Below, one piece after another: positions 17,666 through 24,934 of a DNA stretch of 64,000 nt. The position numbers were made by a program, and so were the translations under genes. The notes below the pieces were generated by a model. That model did not search any database, was not told where the DNA came from, and worked only from the letters and a program-made list of their open reading frames with translations. Source of the DNA: NORP181 sp047623555 (lineage in GTDB: Bacteria; Pseudomonadota; Alphaproteobacteria; Rhodobacterales; Rhodobacteraceae). The stretch spans positions 10,166 through 74,165 of the forward strand of contig JBLHMP010000003.1 of NCBI GenBank assembly GCA_047623555.1, given 5' to 3'. The first letter of the stretch is position 1, and each line of letters begins with the position of its first letter.

Positions 17666-18291
17666 TGGCCTGGGATCGCAATCAAATGGCCGCCCGTGCC
17701 GCACAAGAACTGCAAGACGGCTGGTATGTGAACCTGGGCATCGGCATTCCGACCTTGGTCAGCAACTATATCCCCGAGGGCATCGAGGTGACGCTGCAAT
17801 CAGAAAACGGTATGTTGGGCATGGGTCCATTCCCAACCGAAGACGACATTGACGCCGACATGATCAATGCGGGCAAACAGACCATCACCGAATTGCCGCA
17901 GACCGCGTATTTCGATTCAGCGCTTAGTTTTGGCATGATCCGCGGTGGCAAGATCGCTATGGCGATTTTGGGCGCAATGGAAGTGGCGCAAAATGGCGAT
18001 TTGGCGAACTGGATGATTCCCGGCAAGCTCGTCAAAGGCATGGGCGGCGCCATGGATTTGGTGGCCGGTGTTGGCCGCGTTGTTGTGGTGATGGATCACA
18101 CCAACAAACATGGCGACAGCAAAGTACTGAGCGAATGCACCCTGCCCCTGACTGGCAAAGCCGTGGTGGATCGCATCATTACCAATCTGGGTGTTCTGGA
18201 TGTGGTCGAAGGTGGTCTAAAGATCGTTGAAACCGCAGATGGCGTAACCGAAGACGAATTGCGCGCCGCGACCAAGGCCACAATCGTTTAA
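17665..18291 (+). CDS. scoB: Succinyl-CoA:3-ketoacid CoA-transferase subunit B
   Basis: The 208-residue beta subunit. The catalytic glutamate lies in SENGMLGMGP (Glu47), where the enzyme-CoA thioester forms; NLGIGIPTLV near residue 23 and GGAMDLVAGVGRVVVVMDH near 125 are also conserved. It forms a complex with ScoA, encoded one base upstream in an overlapping frame. A GC-rich hairpin follows the stop and probably ends the two-gene transcript. Confidence 0.96.
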   Translation: MAWDRNQMAARAAQELQDGWYVNLGIGIPTLVSNYIPEGIEVTLQSENGMLGMGPFPTEDDIDADMINAGKQTITELPQTAYFDSALSFGMIRGGKIAMAILGAMEVAQNGDLANWMIPGKLVKGMGGAMDLVAGVGRVVVVMDHTNKHGDSKVLSECTLPLTGKAVVDRIITNLGVLDVVEGGLKIVETADGVTEDELRAATKATIV

Positions 18292-18296
18292 TAATA

Positions 18297-18323
18297 CGCG
18301 CCCCGGACAGGTTTCGGGGCGCG
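18297..18323. terminator. Hairpin between convergent scoB and lytic transglycosylase
   Basis: A 9-bp perfect GC stem (18297-18305 with 18315-18323) with a 9-nt loop sits 6 bp past scoB and 25 bp past the 3' end of the convergent gene. T runs are weak on both strands, so it may serve either gene. Confidence 0.6.
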
Positions 18324-18347
18324 ACCTATTACAACATTACTGCATCG

Positions 18348-19277
18348 TTACTGCATTGGGGCAAACACACAGCCGTCTGTAATCAGTTCGGGCGGCGTCG
18401 CGCACAGCCCTTTGGCCACCTGAAACGCGGCCAGAACCTTGGGCACATAATCGCGGGTCTCGGGATAGGGCGGCACACCGTCATGTTTGCGCACCGACCC
18501 CTCGCCAGCATTATATCCGGCCAAGACCAGTATAGGGTCGTTGTCAAATTTCTGCATCAGCCAATCCAGATAGCGGACACCGCCAGCAATGTTGTCAGCG
18601 GCCACCAATGCGTCCGTGACCCCAAACCGTTCGGCGGTTGCGGGCATCAATTGCATCAACCCCTTCGCGCCCGCCGAACTGACCGCGTCTGCTTTGCCCG
18701 CAGATTCCACCGCGATCACCGCCAACACCAGCGCCGGTGACACCTGCGTGTCTATAGTAGAGAGCAAAATCGGAATGCCGCGCGCATTGGCAATTTCCAG
18801 CATTGTCTGCAACCGAGGTGCGGCAACCTTTCCCGACCCACTTAGAACATCAAGAGCCACTGACAGCCTGCCGGGCCCAGATTGCGCCATATCGGGCGAT
18901 ATCTTTTCCCAGAACCAACTGTACTGACTGTCCACCACCGACCGATCGGATGTGACCTCGGCTGGTTGCGGTGCGGGCGGCTGGATAGTCTGTTCTGGGT
19001 CAATTTGAATAGTGATACGCTTTTGGGACGAAGAGGCTGTGGGCGGCTTGATCCGGCGGGCCTCAAACTCAGGAAATGGCTTGGCGCTGTCTGAGGCGCT
19101 GTCTGAGGCCGCGGCCTCGGTTGCCAACACCGCCCAAACACCCACACATAATATTAATGAGTTGCGGGTTAAGGTTGAGACACCACATGCATTTGATTCT
19201 CGCCAGTCAAATGAGTGCTTTGAAACCTTGGCTGGTTTTATCACCACGCCAAGACGCTTGAATATACGCAGAAACAT
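18348..19277 (-). CDS. Lytic transglycosylase, SLT domain
   Basis: Cleaves peptidoglycan glycan strands to 1,6-anhydromuropeptides. The ATG at 19277 (MFLRIFKRLGV) has a good purine-rich ribosome site and gives 309 residues; a longer frame upstream lacks support. A membrane or signal segment (LILCVGVWAVLATEAAA) is at 41-57, then a Pro/Ser-rich linker containing a small SDSA duplication. The C-terminal SLT domain has the catalytic Glu191 in AVESAGKADAVSSAGAKGLMQLMP and the AGYNAGEGSV motif. It is divergent from the Tad pilin gene and could open the wall for pilus assembly, but that link is positional only. Confidence 0.88.
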   Translation of the reverse strand: MFLRIFKRLGVVIKPAKVSKHSFDWRESNACGVSTLTRNSLILCVGVWAVLATEAAASDSASDSAKPFPEFEARRIKPPTASSSQKRITIQIDPEQTIQPPAPQPAEVTSDRSVVDSQYSWFWEKISPDMAQSGPGRLSVALDVLSGSGKVAAPRLQTMLEIANARGIPILLSTIDTQVSPALVLAVIAVESAGKADAVSSAGAKGLMQLMPATAERFGVTDALVAADNIAGGVRYLDWLMQKFDNDPILVLAGYNAGEGSVRKHDGVPPYPETRDYVPKVLAAFQVAKGLCATPPELITDGCVFAPMQ

Positions 19278-19636
19278 TGGCCTGCCTCGCTGCTCATCGT
19301 ATTTTTCTGCGAATGTCAGGGAAAAACATCGCCAAATCCAGAAAATCCGACCTGAAATCTGGCTTTTCTGACACATTTGACTCTGTTTTGCATCGCTATG
19401 AGCGAAACAGGTCAACTTTTTCACTATTTATTTCGTATATTATCAATCTGTTAGCCATATATATGCGCTTTTATGAAATAGGGCAGAAGAAATTCGTTTC
19501 TTGCCCCAATGCTGCCATTGGGGTCCGGCTATATAGCTGCATGCCACGGCGGACACGGACCAACGCAGGAGAGAGCAAGGTTCAAACGGACACCGGGGTC
19601 AACAGAAAACAAACTGATCCTTTGGAGGGACAAACT
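19278..19636. other. 359-bp intergenic region upstream of the Tad locus
   Basis: This AT-rich gap separates the transglycosylase (minus) from the first pilin (plus) and must hold the promoters for both. It contains short palindromes (CATATATATG at 19456-19465, GCTATATAGC at 19528-19537) and the two hairpins listed separately. No convincing -35/-10 pair could be chosen, and I see no protein gene in it. Confidence 0.7.
19481..19523 (+). promoter_or_regulatory. Two overlapping hairpins before the first pilin gene
   Basis: Hairpin 1 pairs AAGAAA (19487-19492) with TTTCTT (19497-19502) around a TTCG tetraloop and can extend by GGGC/GCCC (19481-19484 with 19503-19506). Hairpin 2 pairs CCCCAATG (19504-19511) with CATTGGGG (19516-19523) around a CTGC loop. 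The two compete for 19504-19506. They sit about 115 bp before the pilin start, probably in its leader. Confidence 0.5.
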
Positions 19637-19819
19637 ATGATGAACTTTATCAAAAACTTTCGCAATAACGAAGACGGCGCCGTAACAGTTGACTGGGTTG
19701 TTCTGACCGCTGCTGTTGTTGCCCTTGCTGGCGCTGCTTACACTTCGATCGAAACCGGTGCTTCTGGTCTGACAGGTACAACTAGCACCTTCATCACCGC
19801 TCAAGATCCAAGCCTCTAA
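19637..19819 (+). CDS. Flp-type pilin
   Basis: A 60-residue pilin. A strong ribosome site (GGAGGG) lies 7 bp before the ATG at 19637; an in-frame ATG follows at once. The leader MMNFIKNFRNNEDG ends in a Gly at the expected prepilin peptidase site, followed by AVTVDWVVLTAAVVALAGAAYTSI, the hydrophobic assembly helix, and a short Ser/Thr/Gly tail. Canonical Flp pilins have Glu-Tyr at +5/+6 after the cut; here it is Asp-Trp. It is followed by a 16-bp hairpin and a second pilin-like gene, and is probably the major subunit of the Tad pilus. Confidence 0.85.
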   Translation: MMNFIKNFRNNEDGAVTVDWVVLTAAVVALAGAAYTSIETGASGLTGTTSTFITAQDPSL

Positions 19820-19864
19820 TAGCGGCAACTCACTTTTGCTGATTGCAAAATATGCCACTGCAAT

Positions 19865-19901
19865 ACTAGGGCCGCGCCTTGAACAAAGGCGCGGCCCTAG
19901 T
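19865..19901 (+). terminator. Strong hairpin between the two pilin genes
   Basis: A perfect 16-bp stem (19865-19880 with 19886-19901) with a 5-nt loop lies 45 bp past the first pilin stop. No T run follows. It is likely to stabilise or partly terminate the first pilin message, giving much more pilin than downstream machinery. Confidence 0.65.
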
Positions 19902-19937
19902 TGCCTCAATACAGCTGCCAGCAAGAGGATCGAAACA

Positions 19938-20144
19938 ATGTTGCACTACAAAAAAATAGATTTCGTGACCGACGACAGTGGCGCCATCACGGTGGACTGG
20001 GTGGTCTTATGCGCTGGCATTGTCAGTCTCGTCGTTCTTATCGCAGGGCAAATGACAGACAAAGCTGTGACACTGGGCACTGCAACGTCCAGCTACATGG
20101 CTGACAAAAGCCCTGACTACATGGCTGACAAAAGCCCTGAATAA
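19938..20144 (+). CDS. Second Flp-like pilin with duplicated C-terminus
   Basis: A 68-residue protein starting at the ATG at 19938. The core DDSGAITVDWVVLCAGIVSLVVLIAG parallels the first pilin: Gly cut site, then Asp-Trp at +5/+6 and a hydrophobic helix. Its leader (MLHYKKIDFVTDDSG) and tail differ. The last residues are two copies of an eight-residue unit, YMADKSPD and YMADKSPE, made by a 24-bp tandem duplication. It may be a minor or alternative pilin. The hydrophobic helix contains a cysteine not found in the first pilin. Confidence 0.78.
   Translation: MLHYKKIDFVTDDSGAITVDWVVLCAGIVSLVVLIAGQMTDKAVTLGTATSSYMADKSPDYMADKSPE
20094..20141 (+). repeat. 24-bp tandem duplication in the second pilin gene
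   Basis: Units 20094-20117 and 20118-20141 are identical except at the last base. They keep the reading frame and encode YMADKSPD/YMADKSPE directly before the stop. Near-identity suggests a recent duplication. Confidence 0.95.
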
Positions 20145-20261
20145 TTCTTGGTTATATTGCGGCGTCAGTTGATTTGACCTGATTTGTCTTTGCGGCTCCC
20201 TGAATTTGCCGCAATTGGCTTGTACCAATGTGATTGAGCAGAAATGCGGAACAATACCCGC

Positions 20262-20278
20262 CCCCAAAATTTTTGGGG
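20262..20278 (+). promoter_or_regulatory. Palindrome upstream of cpaB
   Basis: CCCCAAAATTTTTGGGG has 8-bp arms around a single central T and ends 22 bp before the cpaB ATG. It could be a short hairpin or a protein-binding site; its role is unknown. Confidence 0.5.
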
Positions 20279-20300
20279 ATGAGACAGGAAAGGAAACAAC

Positions 20301-21158
20301 ATGCGAGCGGTATTTGGATTGGTTTTGATCATCGGAATCGCCTTGGCAGGCGGCGCGGTCATGATGGCAAAAAACTACATTGCCCAATACCAGTCGGCCC
20401 TGGCCAATGAACAAAGCAAGCACCAACAGGTCATTCCAACAGTTATGGTCTATGTTGCTGAACGTGCGTTGCGCTATGGCGAACCCCTGACCAAAGACAG
20501 CGTGCGCCAGGTAATGTGGCCGCAAGTGTCGGTTCCCGAGGGCGCATTCATAGAAATCGAGGCTCTTTTTCCGCCTGAGGCCAAAAAGGACCGTGTTGTC
20601 CTGCGCCCTATGGAAATAGGCGAGGCCATTATGGCCGTCAAAGTCACGGAACCCGGCGAAGAGGCTGGCCTGACGTCACAACTCGCACCGGGCATGCGTG
20701 CATTCGCGATCCGCGTCGATGTCGCCTCCGGTGTTTCGGGCTTTTTGCGCCCCGGCGACCGGGTTGATGTCTATTGGACCGGCAGCATTCGTGGCACCGT
20801 AGAAGGGGCCCGCGGTGAAATTACCCGCCTGATTGAATCGGCTGTTCCGTTGATTGCAGTTGACCAAAGCGTTGGTGGCGACCTCGAAGGCGCATTGATC
20901 GCCCGGACAGTCACTGTTTCCGCAACCCCAACCCAAGTGGCGGCATTGGTGCAGGCACAATCCACCGGTCGCTTGTCACTGGCATTGGTTGGTGTCGGGG
21001 ACGAAACCATCGCGTCAGTTATCGAAATTGATCAGAATGCCCTGCTCGGCATCGTCGAAGCAGAGCTCGCTCCGGTCAAAATTGAGAAAAGAATTTGCAC
21101 AATTCGCACACGTCGTGGCGCCGAAGTGATGGAAATCCCGATCCCCTGCTCTGACTGA
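20301..21158 (+). CDS. cpaB: Tad pilus assembly protein CpaB/RcpC
   Basis: A 285-residue periplasmic protein with an N-terminal anchor (VFGLVLIIGIALAGGAVMMA) and an SAF-type domain (VYVAERALRYGEPLTKDSVRQVMWP, residues about 51-75) followed by an RcpC region (RAFAIRVDVASGVSGFLRPGDRVDVYWTG). SAF domains can bind carbohydrate. CpaB stabilises or gates the CpaC secretin during Flp pilus export. Its ribosome site is AGGAAAGG. A hairpin and 197 bp separate it from cpaC, longer than most gaps in this locus. Confidence 0.92.
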   Translation: MRAVFGLVLIIGIALAGGAVMMAKNYIAQYQSALANEQSKHQQVIPTVMVYVAERALRYGEPLTKDSVRQVMWPQVSVPEGAFIEIEALFPPEAKKDRVVLRPMEIGEAIMAVKVTEPGEEAGLTSQLAPGMRAFAIRVDVASGVSGFLRPGDRVDVYWTGSIRGTVEGARGEITRLIESAVPLIAVDQSVGGDLEGALIARTVTVSATPTQVAALVQAQSTGRLSLALVGVGDETIASVIEIDQNALLGIVEAELAPVKIEKRICTIRTRRGAEVMEIPIPCSD

Positions 21159-21188
21159 AAACATCGATAAGCGACTGAAAAGTTGATT

Positions 21189-21219
21189 AGGCACGCGGAT
21201 TTAGAAAATTCGCGTGCCT
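21189..21219 (+). terminator. Hairpin between cpaB and cpaC
   Basis: Nine perfect pairs (21189-21197 with 21211-21219) continue inward by about five weaker pairs to a 3-nt loop. No T run follows. It lies 30 bp past cpaB and may act as a processing site. Confidence 0.55.
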
Positions 21220-21355
21220 GATTGTTGCGACATATCCACATACGCTTTCGGTCATAAACCTATGATTCTTGCAAATAAAACAGAACTGGGGCAAGGTGGC
21301 CCAAAGACGGGGCACTAAGACCCTTCACCGAGGCGTGATCGGAGAGGCAGATCAC

Positions 21356-22789
21356 ATGAAATTGAGTAAAACGTTCAAGGCAGCTTTGTTTGGGCTGTCG
21401 ATCGCATTTGGCGCATTTGGTCCAGTAACAGGCATTACCCAAGCTGAAACCCTTCGTGTCGTCAAAAAAGGGACAGAGGCAACGCTAGACGTGCCGATGA
21501 ACCGGGCTGTTGTTGTCGAAAGCGACATTCCCTTTGCCGAACTTAGTATTGCGAACCCCGGCATCGCCGATATTTCGTCTTTGTCGGACCGCACTATATA
21601 TGTGCTTGGGAAATCACCGGGAATGACCACACTGACATTGCTGGATGCAGCCGGACGGCTGATCACCAACGTGACAGTAAGAGTAGCCGCCGATGTCACT
21701 GAATTCAAAGAACGCCTGCGTCAGATTTTACCGGGCGAAAAGATCGAAGTGCGCACCGCCAATGACGGCATCGTGCTGTCTGGCACCGTATCCAGCACGC
21801 AGCGCCTGCAACGGGCGCTGGATCTTGCAGAACGCTATGCCCCCGAGCGGGTTTCCAATCTGATGAGCGTGGGTGGCGTTCAGCAAGTCATGCTTAAGGT
21901 TCGGTTTGCCGAAATGCAGCGGAATGTTGCAAAATCACTAAGTGCCTCTATCGGTTTCAGCGGCAACGCGGCCGGCGGCAATCTGGGTTTGAACGGCGGC
22001 ATTGGGACATTAAACAACCAACCATCTTTGACCAATGCATTGGCCGGCAATATCCCTGTCACCAACGAAAATGTCGGCGCGGTTCTGTTTGGCTTTAACG
22101 CCGGGTCGGTTCAGGTCGGCCTGTTGCTCGAAGCATTGGAACAAAAGGGCGTTGTCCGCACCCTCGCAGAACCAAACCTGATCGCATTGTCCGGCCAAGA
22201 GGCCAAATTTCTGGCAGGCGGCGAGTATCCGGTGCCTGTTTCGCAGGAATTGGGCTCAACCACAGTTGAATACAAACCTTTTGGAATCGAGCTGAACTTT
22301 ATACCACGGGTAATCGACGGCGATCTGATCAATCTTGAACTGCAGGCTTCGGTCTCGGCGATTGACCCGACCAACGGTATTACCATCGACGGATTTTCGA
22401 TTGATGCCTTTACCCGCCGTGAAACGTCAACAACGGTTGAACTTCGCGATGGCGAAAGCTTTGCAATTGCTGGCCTGATAGAAGATACTTTCCTGGACAA
22501 TGTTGCCCAGCTGCCTTGGTTGGCGGATGTGCCGGTCCTTGGCGCCTTGTTCCGCAGTTCTGATTATCAGCGCAGCCAAACAGAGCTGGTTATCATCATT
22601 ACCGCGCATCTGGTCACGCCAACACGCGGCGAAGCCCTTATTTTGCCGACAGACCGTATTAGGCCGCCACGTGAAAACGATTTGTTTTTGTTTGGACGTA
22701 TCAGTTCGAATGATCGTCAAACCAGCGGTGCAGCACAAGAAGTTGCCCGCCAAGATTTCAGTGGCTCTTACGGCTATGTGATGGATTGA
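21356..22789 (+). CDS. cpaC: Tad outer-membrane secretin CpaC/RcpA
   Basis: Forms the outer-membrane channel for the pilus. The ATG at 21356 follows GGAGAGG and gives 477 residues with a signal peptide (KAALFGLSIAFGAFGPVTGITQA). A BON-like/N0 domain follows (SDIPFAELSIANPGIADI and IYVLGKSPGMTTLTLLD), then the secretin core with RTLAEPNLIALSGQEAKFLAGGEYPVPV and VELRDGESFAIAGL near the C-terminus, and finally TELVIIITAHLVTP. It is followed after 15 bp by an OmpA-type lipoprotein gene. Confidence 0.95.
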   Translation: MKLSKTFKAALFGLSIAFGAFGPVTGITQAETLRVVKKGTEATLDVPMNRAVVVESDIPFAELSIANPGIADISSLSDRTIYVLGKSPGMTTLTLLDAAGRLITNVTVRVAADVTEFKERLRQILPGEKIEVRTANDGIVLSGTVSSTQRLQRALDLAERYAPERVSNLMSVGGVQQVMLKVRFAEMQRNVAKSLSASIGFSGNAAGGNLGLNGGIGTLNNQPSLTNALAGNIPVTNENVGAVLFGFNAGSVQVGLLLEALEQKGVVRTLAEPNLIALSGQEAKFLAGGEYPVPVSQELGSTTVEYKPFGIELNFIPRVIDGDLINLELQASVSAIDPTNGITIDGFSIDAFTRRETSTTVELRDGESFAIAGLIEDTFLDNVAQLPWLADVPVLGALFRSSDYQRSQTELVIIITAHLVTPTRGEALILPTDRIRPPRENDLFLFGRISSNDRQTSGAAQEVARQDFSGSYGYVMD

Positions 22790-22804
22790 TCGGAGGCAGG
22801 TGAA

Positions 22805-23464
22805 ATGCAAAAATTGATCGTTGGACTTGGCCTATGTATGGCCATCAGCGGATGCGGCGAAACGGCCGGTCCTGTTAAAAACACATTCTTGCGCGAATCT
22901 GGCTCGCAGGTTGACAGCGGCACCTTTGGCACGGCGACAATGAACAACATTGGCGTCCAGACCGGGGCGATTGCATATACCGAAAGCCTGGCCAAACGGT
23001 TTGACGAAGACGTCCCGTCTACCATAAATTTCGCCTTTAACAGCATCGTCATTGATGCCGCGGACCAGCAAATCCTGATCCTTCAGGCGGATTGGATTCG
23101 CCAATTCCCCGAAGTTCGATTTCGGGTCTACGGTCACACGGATGCGGTTGGATCTGCGGCCTACAACAAACGGTTAGGCCTACGTCGTGCCAACGCAGTT
23201 GTGGCGTTTTTGTCCAGACACGGCATCAACCGGTCCCGATTAGAAGCAGTATCATCGTTCGGCGAAACCCAACCTTTGATCGTATCGCAGGGCCGTGAAC
23301 GCAAAAACCGGCGCACTGTGACCCAGGTATCGGGCTTTGTAAAACGCCATCCTACTGTTATGGATGGAAAATATGCCGCAGTCGTCTATCGCGATTATGT
23401 TGAGAGTGCCGTAGCCGAGACTGGTCTGACAGGCATCGCCATCGAAGGTTCCGGCTCAGAATGA
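22805..23464 (+). CDS. OmpA-domain lipoprotein in the CpaD position of the Tad locus
   Basis: A 219-residue protein with a lipoprotein signal (MQKLIVGLGLCMAISGCGE; lipobox Cys at 17). An OmpA-like peptidoglycan-binding domain covers about residues 77-180: INFAFNSIVIDAADQQIL, then YGHTDAVGSAAYNKRLGLRRANAVVAFL. It stands where cpaD/rcpB lies in classic Tad loci, between the secretin and cpaE. It probably anchors the secretin to the cell wall in place of CpaD; this is inferred from position and domain. Confidence 0.88.
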   Translation: MQKLIVGLGLCMAISGCGETAGPVKNTFLRESGSQVDSGTFGTATMNNIGVQTGAIAYTESLAKRFDEDVPSTINFAFNSIVIDAADQQILILQADWIRQFPEVRFRVYGHTDAVGSAAYNKRLGLRRANAVVAFLSRHGINRSRLEAVSSFGETQPLIVSQGRERKNRRTVTQVSGFVKRHPTVMDGKYAAVVYRDYVESAVAETGLTGIAIEGSGSE

Positions 23465-23490
23465 ATCCACTGCCAAATTACTGATCGTCG

Positions 23491-23517
23491 CCAATTCCCC
23501 AACAATTGGGCTTTTTT
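23491..23517 (+). terminator. Rho-independent terminator between the OmpA lipoprotein and cpaE
   Basis: CCCAA-CAA-TTGGG (23498-23510), or alternatively CCAATT/AATTGG (23491-23496 with 23504-23509), is followed by GC and six T. This is the only classic T-run terminator inside the Tad locus and implies a new or read-through transcript for cpaE onward. Confidence 0.7.
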
Positions 23518-23673
23518 CGCCTAAATGTTGCCCAGATTGTCGGTGATATTGTCCCTAACAGGAAACATGTGTCCGAACCGAATCGGATACGAGGTGACCG
23601 CAGGACAATAGGATCAGGGCCATACCCTGCCAGATGTTTTGCCAAGCCTTGGTAATACAAAAGGACAGTGGCA

Positions 23674-24912
23674 ATGAGCAGCGGAATGCCCCAGACAGAC
23701 CCGACCCCGATCAAGGCATGTACCATCAGCAGGAACGTCCAGAACTTTGATCTGTTGATCGAAGATATGGAGGCGGCGATGGGCGAATGCTGGGGGGATC
23801 TGGGATTTGCCGAAGCTTTGGCCTTTTTCAGCCAACCCGAAGCAGAAACTTTGGAATTCGTCGCTTTGGCCCTCGACGAAGAAGACGAAGACAATCTGGT
23901 TTTGATGGGCGAAATCATCACTCAGGCCAAAGCCCGCAACATTCGGGTGATATTGATCGCCGAGGATGTGACCCCGGCATCGCTACACCAGTTGTTGCGC
24001 AAAGGTGCCAACGAATTTGTGCCCTACCCGCTTCCTGAAAACGAATTACAGGCGGCAATTAACCGTCTGCACTCTCCTGAACCAGCAGAGGTTCATCCGC
24101 AGCAAAACACCCATCGCCTGACATCCGGTAGCGCCAAAGAAGGCGCCTTGATTGTCATGCAAGGGTTAGCTGGCGGGACCGGCTCCACCACATTGGCCGT
24201 CAATCTGGCCTGGGAATTGGCCTCGATGCAATCTGAGGACACGCCGAGCGTCTGTTTGCTTGATCTTGATCTGCAATATGGATCAATTTCGACCTATCTT
24301 GATCTGCCGCGGCGCGACGCCGTTTATGAAATGTTGTCTGACACCGAGAACTTGGACGAAGAGATCTTTGGCCAGGCTTTGCTGAACTTTGAAGATAAGC
24401 TTCAGGTTTTGACGGCACCCGCAGATATGTTGCCGCTGGATATTATTGGGCCGGAAGATATCCAACGGGTGATCGAAATGGCCCGCAGTCACTTTGACTA
24501 TGTGGTCGTCGACATGCCGTCAACTTTGGTATCCTGGTCCGAAACCGTGCTGCAAGCGGCACATGTTTATTTCGTCACAATCGAACTTGATATGCGCTCG
24601 GCACAGAACGCCCTGCGGATGAAGCGGGCCTTGCAGTCCGAGGATCTGCCGTTCAACAAATTGCGGTTTGCCCTGAACCGGGCCCCGAAGTTCACCGATC
24701 TTAGCGGCAAAAGCCGGGTTAAACGGATGGCAGAAAGCCTTGGAATATCCATCGAAGTACAGCTTCCTGATGGCGGCAAACAGGTCACCCAAGGCGGCGA
24801 TCATGGCCAGCCATTGGCGTTATCTGCACCCAAAAACCCGCTGCGCAAGGAAATCGCCAAGCTGGCGCACTCCCTACATGAACTTGGTCAAAGCGACGCC
24901 AAAGCAGCGTAA
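23674..24912 (+). CDS. cpaE: Tad localisation ATPase CpaE/TadZ
   Basis: A 412-residue protein. The ATG at 23674 is 8 bp after an AAAGGA ribosome site, better placed than a GTG two codons earlier. The N-terminal half is a receiver-like domain (to about residue 140) without a clear phospho-acceptor. The C-terminal half is ParA/MinD-like: LAGGTGSTTLAVNLAWELAS stands where the Walker A should be but lacks the usual lysine, and CLLDLDLQYGSISTYLDLP follows. Reduced ATP-binding motifs are known in TadZ proteins, which mark the cell pole for pilus assembly. Confidence 0.92.
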   Translation: MSSGMPQTDPTPIKACTISRNVQNFDLLIEDMEAAMGECWGDLGFAEALAFFSQPEAETLEFVALALDEEDEDNLVLMGEIITQAKARNIRVILIAEDVTPASLHQLLRKGANEFVPYPLPENELQAAINRLHSPEPAEVHPQQNTHRLTSGSAKEGALIVMQGLAGGTGSTTLAVNLAWELASMQSEDTPSVCLLDLDLQYGSISTYLDLPRRDAVYEMLSDTENLDEEIFGQALLNFEDKLQVLTAPADMLPLDIIGPEDIQRVIEMARSHFDYVVVDMPSTLVSWSETVLQAAHVYFVTIELDMRSAQNALRMKRALQSEDLPFNKLRFALNRAPKFTDLSGKSRVKRMAESLGISIEVQLPDGGKQVTQGGDHGQPLALSAPKNPLRKEIAKLAHSLHELGQSDAKAA

Positions 24913-24934
24913 CGAACTATAAGGTCCTAATATC

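Noticed and set aside
18348..19424. A longer form of the lytic transglycosylase starting at 19424
   Set aside because: The extra 49 residues are not signal-like, and the ATG at 19277 has the better ribosome site and directly precedes the membrane segment.
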